Positions 33,203 to 36,378 of a stretch of 36,378 bases of DNA are shown here, piece by piece. The position numbers were made by a program, and so were the translations under genes. Source of the stretch: a virus. The DNA is taken from IMG/VR virus record IMGVR_UViG_3300025941_000427, positions 1 through 36,378 of that record. The stretch is one strand, 5' to 3'. The notes beneath the pieces are model-generated. The model was given only the letters and a program-made list of their open reading frames with translations. It ran no database searches and was not told where the DNA came from. Positions within the stretch are counted from its first letter, which is position 1. Every line of letters starts with the position of its first letter.

Positions 33203-33643
33203 TTACCAGCGCTCGTCTCTTAAATCTCTCATCTTGACCAAGATTTCTTTGATTTTATCATCATTTTCAATAATCTTGCGGATTTTCTTTCTAGCCCCAC
33301 CATAAATCTTCTTACCATTCTTGTAATCAACGTTTCCGTTAAGCGACTTGGTAATAGAACTTTGATTGACATTTAGCATTTTGGCTATTTCCATCTGAGT
33401 ATATCCATCGGCATATAATCTGATGACTTCTCTTTGTCTTGGAGTTAATAAAGTATCAACTACGCGCCAAAACTCTTTCTTTAACTGCTCTTCTAGCTCC
33501 ATGAGCCCTTCATTGTATTCAAATGGATTAAGTCTGGCTGAGATACTGTCCTCGTTGCAAAAAGACTCAAGCATGTCATTTGAGCAAACAGTTTCTAATA
33601 ATACCCATTGATACTTATCTGATCGATTTTTTCTACGTTCCAT
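33203..33643 (-). CDS. Sigma-region-4-like transcription regulator
   Basis: A 146-residue protein with a clear helix-turn-helix at 66-102: LTPRQREVIRLYADGYTQMEIAKMLNVNQSSITKSL, the form found in sigma-70 region 4. A short Lys/Gly-rich loop (NGKKIYGGARKKIRK) follows. It has no region 2, so alone it would not melt DNA. It could act with another phage factor or as an activator that docks on host polymerase. It lies just before the terminator and the head operon, a good place for a late-gene switch. GGAG comes 5 bases before the ATG. T4 gp55 is the functional analogy, not a sequence match. Confidence 0.7.
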   Translation of the reverse strand: MERRKNRSDKYQWVLLETVCSNDMLESFCNEDSISARLNPFEYNEGLMELEEQLKKEFWRVVDTLLTPRQREVIRLYADGYTQMEIAKMLNVNQSSITKSLNGNVDYKNGKKIYGGARKKIRKIIENDDKIKEILVKMRDLRDERW

Positions 33644-33717
33644 TTATACTCCACAGTAAAGACTAGACTGAATCAGAATATATCAATAATTAAGTGCCGA
33701 AAATTTAACTTAAAATT

Positions 33718-34485
33718 TTAACCCTTAATGTCAAAAGACACTGACTCATCACCAGTCTTTGTAAAGTACTCGTCGATGTCTTTGTAACTTTCTGGTAAGT
33801 AAAAATTTTGAATATTGGCTAATTTACCGAATTTTTCGACAATGCGTTTCCTCCCCTTTTCCCCGGCTTCATCATTGTCCAACAACAAAAATATGTTATC
33901 GGTGTATCTGCTAATGACAGAAAATTGATAGGAAGTCATATGAGAATTACCCAAAGCTACAATATTGGTAAATCCCTTCTCTACAGCTTTTATCACATCA
34001 AATTGACCCTCTACTATATAGACACAATCTTTCTCTATAATAGATTGTTTATTCTCGTATAAACCAAATAATAGATTACCCTTCTTAAAAGCATTGGTCT
34101 CTGAGGTATTCTTATACTTGGGTATTTTCAATGCCTTCCATTCTGGCTCAGGCATCATGGTACGACCTACCAAGGCTACCACTTCACCATAAACGTTACG
34201 GAAAGGCATAATGAGAGGGTGATGCTCAAAATAGCACATAGGAATGCTGCGCGGGCATAAGGAATCTTCTATAGTCTTGTAATATAAGAGTTTTTCTTTA
34301 CAAAGAGTATCTTCCCCTACCATATCAGTTAGGGCTCGAAGGTTCTTCATTCCAGGAAAGTAACCAAACGCAAAACGCTCTTGACTTTCAAGAACTAGTC
34401 GAGAGTCCAAGTACTCTTTGCAGTCTTGAGCTTCTGGAAAGTTGTTAAGAAGATATCTGCAAGATTCTACAATTTTATCTAACAT
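33718..34485 (-). CDS. DnaG-type primase core (TOPRIM), short form
   Basis: This 255-residue protein has the DnaG pattern: EVVALVGRTM, then a PKYKNTSET...NLLFGL segment, the TOPRIM glutamate motif VEGQFDVI (158-165; E159), LLLDNDEAG (201-208; D203, D205), and a further Asp near the end. It should make RNA primers for replication. It is much shorter than host DnaG (about 600): no zinc-binding start and no helicase-binding end are present. The zinc-ribbon protein encoded 17 bases upstream may stand in for the missing zinc domain. AAGGA precedes the ATG. Confidence 0.85.
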   Translation of the reverse strand: MLDKIVESCRYLLNNFPEAQDCKEYLDSRLVLESQERFAFGYFPGMKNLRALTDMVGEDTLCKEKLLYYKTIEDSLCPRSIPMCYFEHHPLIMPFRNVYGEVVALVGRTMMPEPEWKALKIPKYKNTSETNAFKKGNLLFGLYENKQSIIEKDCVYIVEGQFDVIKAVEKGFTNIVALGNSHMTSYQFSVISRYTDNIFLLLDNDEAGEKGRKRIVEKFGKLANIQNFYLPESYKDIDEYFTKTGDESVSFDIKG

Positions 34486-34502
34486 GCTGCTTCCTTCGAT
34501 GC

Positions 34503-34841
34503 TTAAACGTCTTTATCAGTCGTTCGCAGCTTGTCTTTTAACATATTCTTGAATATCGGACTTAGGTTATCAAGCGGCTGAGAGCAAGCTCCACACACTA
34601 TATCGTCCTGCACCAGCTTCGGGCGCTCTTCTCTCCCGCATTTAGCACATTTAACGGCGAAAGGCTTAGCTTTCTTCTGCCTAAATTGCTTCATGCTCTT
34701 CATCTGTACTTTAACAAAGTGTGTAATGTTAGTGATTTCACCGTCACACAAGGAGCAGTAGACTTTGTTATCTTGCGGGTCTAAATAGGGTTCTTGTATC
34801 TTACCGCATCCTTTATTTGTGCAAAAAGTAGAGAACGGCAT
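34503..34841 (-). CDS. Double zinc-ribbon protein
   Basis: A 112-residue protein with two Cys4 sites: C7, C12, C29, C32 and C65, C68, C83, C86, joined by a basic helix (KSMKQFRQKKAKP). It has the look of a nucleic-acid-binding adaptor. Lying between DnaJ and the primase core, with AAAGGA before the ATG, it may supply template recognition to the primase or act as a transcription factor. These are plain zinc ribbons and not the CHC2 type of DnaG. Confidence 0.65.
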   Translation of the reverse strand: MPFSTFCTNKGCGKIQEPYLDPQDNKVYCSLCDGEITNITHFVKVQMKSMKQFRQKKAKPFAVKCAKCGREERPKLVQDDIVCGACSQPLDNLSPIFKNMLKDKLRTTDKDV

Positions 34842-34843
34842 AA

Positions 34844-35782
34844 TTATCCTTTATTGTCCAGAATATCAATTAACTTACTGACATCTTTGGGGTAAGTAAC
34901 GTCCAGAATGACTTTTTGATCTCCTTGACCATTGACACCTAAACGCGGGATAATTACCTCATCCTTGTTTTTGGATTTAGGTTTAATATCCACTTCTTTG
35001 CTTCCTAGAATAGTTTTAACGGATTTCTTGCACCCTTTAAGGGCTTCCAGGAGAGAAATCTCTAAAGAAGATACCACCTGATTACCATCTAAACGAAGAC
35101 CCGGCTCCGGGGTAACCGTCAAGTGTAAATGAACATCTGTATGCTGTTCTATCTGTCCCATAAAGAAACCAGCGAAATTACCCATTCCGCTTAGGCGTAA
35201 AACATTTCCAGTCTGAACGCCTCCTGGAATGGATACGTTAATAGAAGCTTCGGCATCCAGTATTCCGTCAGTTTTACAATACGTGCATGGATCAGTTTGC
35301 ATTCTTCCATAACATTTATCACAGGTCTGAATCATTACAGTATTCCCCTGACGAGACACTACCTGTCCACGACCCCCACACTTATCACAGCCATTGTTTC
35401 TGGTAATTTGGCCTTGACCATTACAAGACGGACATTTGGTCTTTCTAGTAAACTTAAATTCTTTCTTACAGCCTAAGATAGAATCTTTAAATGAAATAGT
35501 AGTGTGTATTGGAATGTTTTCTGGTTGAATGAAAACTTGCTGGCCATTAAATGGATTATGAATACCATTCTGCTGCCAATGCTGCGCTTCACGGTCAGTA
35601 CTCTTTCCAGAAGAGACTACCTGATATGCCTCATTGATCTTCTTGAACTTGTCCTCAGCACCCGCTTCCTTGTTTACATCAGGGTGGTACTTCTTAGTAA
35701 GTTCGCGATACTTTTTCTTAGCCTCTTCCGGGGTAGCCGTCTGAGGTATTTCTAAGATTGAGTAGGCTTCCTTAAGATTCAT
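34844..35782 (-). CDS. dnaJ: DnaJ-like co-chaperone
   Basis: This 312-residue protein has a J domain with HPD at 33-35 and a zinc domain with four CxxC pairs (117-120, 132-135, 154-157, 166-169). It also has the C-terminal peptide-binding part (VSIPGGVQTG...LRLSGMG). It is shorter than host DnaJ (about 375): the Gly/Phe linker is nearly missing and zinc repeats 3 and 4 lack the usual CxxCxGxG ending. It would steer host DnaK, for example in replication initiation as host DnaJ does for phage lambda, or in virion protein folding. The start overlaps the resolvase stop by ATGA. Confidence 0.9.
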   Translation of the reverse strand: MNLKEAYSILEIPQTATPEEAKKKYRELTKKYHPDVNKEAGAEDKFKKINEAYQVVSSGKSTDREAQHWQQNGIHNPFNGQQVFIQPENIPIHTTISFKDSILGCKKEFKFTRKTKCPSCNGQGQITRNNGCDKCGGRGQVVSRQGNTVMIQTCDKCYGRMQTDPCTYCKTDGILDAEASINVSIPGGVQTGNVLRLSGMGNFAGFFMGQIEQHTDVHLHLTVTPEPGLRLDGNQVVSSLEISLLEALKGCKKSVKTILGSKEVDIKPKSKNKDEVIIPRLGVNGQGDQKVILDVTYPKDVSKLIDILDNKG

Positions 35783-36333
35783 TTCTTTTTACCCTTGCGC
35801 TTCACTTTTCCGGTCAATACAAAGGCGTAATATAACGCGACAGCTACGCCGTCAGCCATGTCAAAACTTTCAACTTTGACGGTTCCCTTTTTATTAACCT
35901 CGTAAGGGAATGTAATTCCTAAATGTTTGGCGACAAGTTCAGGCATATCTTCTTTTTTTGGCAAATCCTTGCCGGTCTTTAACCCATGCCTTATAGTCAT
36001 TACGCTAAACAACTCGGGAGAAGATTTCAAATAATCATAAGCGCACAAACCTATCATACGATTAAATGTTGTTAACATTATAATAGTCTTGGCTGTGCTC
36101 TTACCCTGCATGAACTGAATGATATCTTCAATCCCAATATAATCAGGTTTTACTTTATCAATAATAGATTGAATCTTATCTCTTGTATCAACAATACGTT
36201 CAATGATAGTTCCTTTCTTAGCAGGCTTCAAATAAGAAGCGCCAACAAAACGAATATCATTATTGTCTAATTCTAATACGCAATATCCAATAGTAGTAGA
36301 AGAAACATCGAACCCTAGTATCCTTTTAACCAT
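35779..36333 (-). CDS. RuvC-like Holliday-junction resolvase
   Basis: I choose ATG 36333 (184 residues), which gives MVKRILGFDVSS, the normal RuvC start; a TTG at 36366 would add 11 residues and has only AGG before it. RNase H-fold acidic residues are present: D9 (GFDVS), E69 (YIGIEDI) and D158/D161 (FDMADGVAVAL). It should cut four-way junctions and so help resolve branched DNA before packaging. The C-terminus is basic (KVKRKGKKK). The right end of the window lies just beyond, so any upstream gene is not visible. Confidence 0.85.
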   Translation of the reverse strand: MVKRILGFDVSSTTIGYCVLELDNNDIRFVGASYLKPAKKGTIIERIVDTRDKIQSIIDKVKPDYIGIEDIIQFMQGKSTAKTIIMLTTFNRMIGLCAYDYLKSSPELFSVMTIRHGLKTGKDLPKKEDMPELVAKHLGITFPYEVNKKGTVKVESFDMADGVAVALYYAFVLTGKVKRKGKKK

Positions 36334-36378
36334 ACTGGGTAATATATCAAATAGAAAGAGATCCAAGAGTTAACCTGG

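Noticed and set aside
33641-33648. TATAAATG overlapping the start of the sigma-like gene as a late promoter
   Set aside because: It contains the start codon itself and is better explained as the GGAG-TATAA-ATG ribosome-site context.
2001-36000. Plus-strand open frames, e.g. 9482-9952, 11563-12102, 20306-20773, 29644-30078
   Set aside because: Each lies opposite a better minus-strand gene, lacks a convincing ribosome site, and reads as low-complexity Ser/Leu/Ala sequence, as expected from the reverse of helical genes.
1-36378. tRNA genes, CRISPR arrays, insertion sequences, integrase or attachment sites
   Set aside because: The non-coding gaps are too short for tRNAs. I saw no spaced direct repeats, transposase or recombinase motifs.

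Overview
The window reads as a piece of a large tailed bacteriophage (Caudoviricetes) genome, roughly 40% GC by eye, using the standard genetic code. Every gene I can support lies on the minus strand, so transcription runs from high to low coordinates. Spacing is very tight: many genes overlap by ATGA or are only a few bases apart, with GGAG/AGGA-type ribosome sites. The host cannot be named from the sequence. I see no tRNA, rRNA, insertion sequence or CRISPR array.

Right end (about 33.1-36.4 kb) is a DNA-metabolism and control block. In order of transcription it holds a RuvC-like Holliday-junction resolvase, a DnaJ-type co-chaperone, a double zinc-ribbon protein, a short DnaG-type primase core (TOPRIM) and a small sigma-region-4-like regulator. 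It ends in a strong intrinsic terminator at 33141-33182.

The rest (about 33.0 kb down to 1) is one long head/packaging/virion block. It starts with mostly unrecognised virion-type proteins (32.6-26.7 kb), then a tRNA-nucleotidyltransferase-like enzyme with a phage-specific C-terminal extension (25.1-26.7 kb). Next come two accessory proteins, the large terminase (21.6-23.4 kb), the portal (19.6-21.5 kb), a lytic transglycosylase and a Tyr/dual-specificity phosphatase. A 1190-residue prohead protease/scaffold fusion follows (10.3-13.9 kb) with a credible internal start for a free scaffold. After it come a highly charged zinc-containing protein, two paralogous small helical proteins, two paralogous beta-rich structural proteins (7.5-8.2 kb and 0.16-0.8 kb) and five large probable virion proteins. 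A partial gene runs off the left edge. The major capsid protein is not recognised and may lie left of the window.

The features most worth following are shared sequence modules that tie these genes together. A roughly 75-80-residue module beginning KQ-x-Y-F-Q-G occurs twice in the scaffold and once in the nucleotidyltransferase. A short motif [LVIF]-x-K-x-A-[QSA] recurs in most proteins of the virion block and could mark prohead-protease processing or co-packaging. A helical hairpin built around G[MF]xxxA also recurs. Together they suggest a virion loaded with enzymes and internal proteins, assembled around a lambda C/Nu3-like protease-scaffold. TATAAATA-like sequences upstream of head genes, plus the sigma-like protein, hint at T4-style late transcription.
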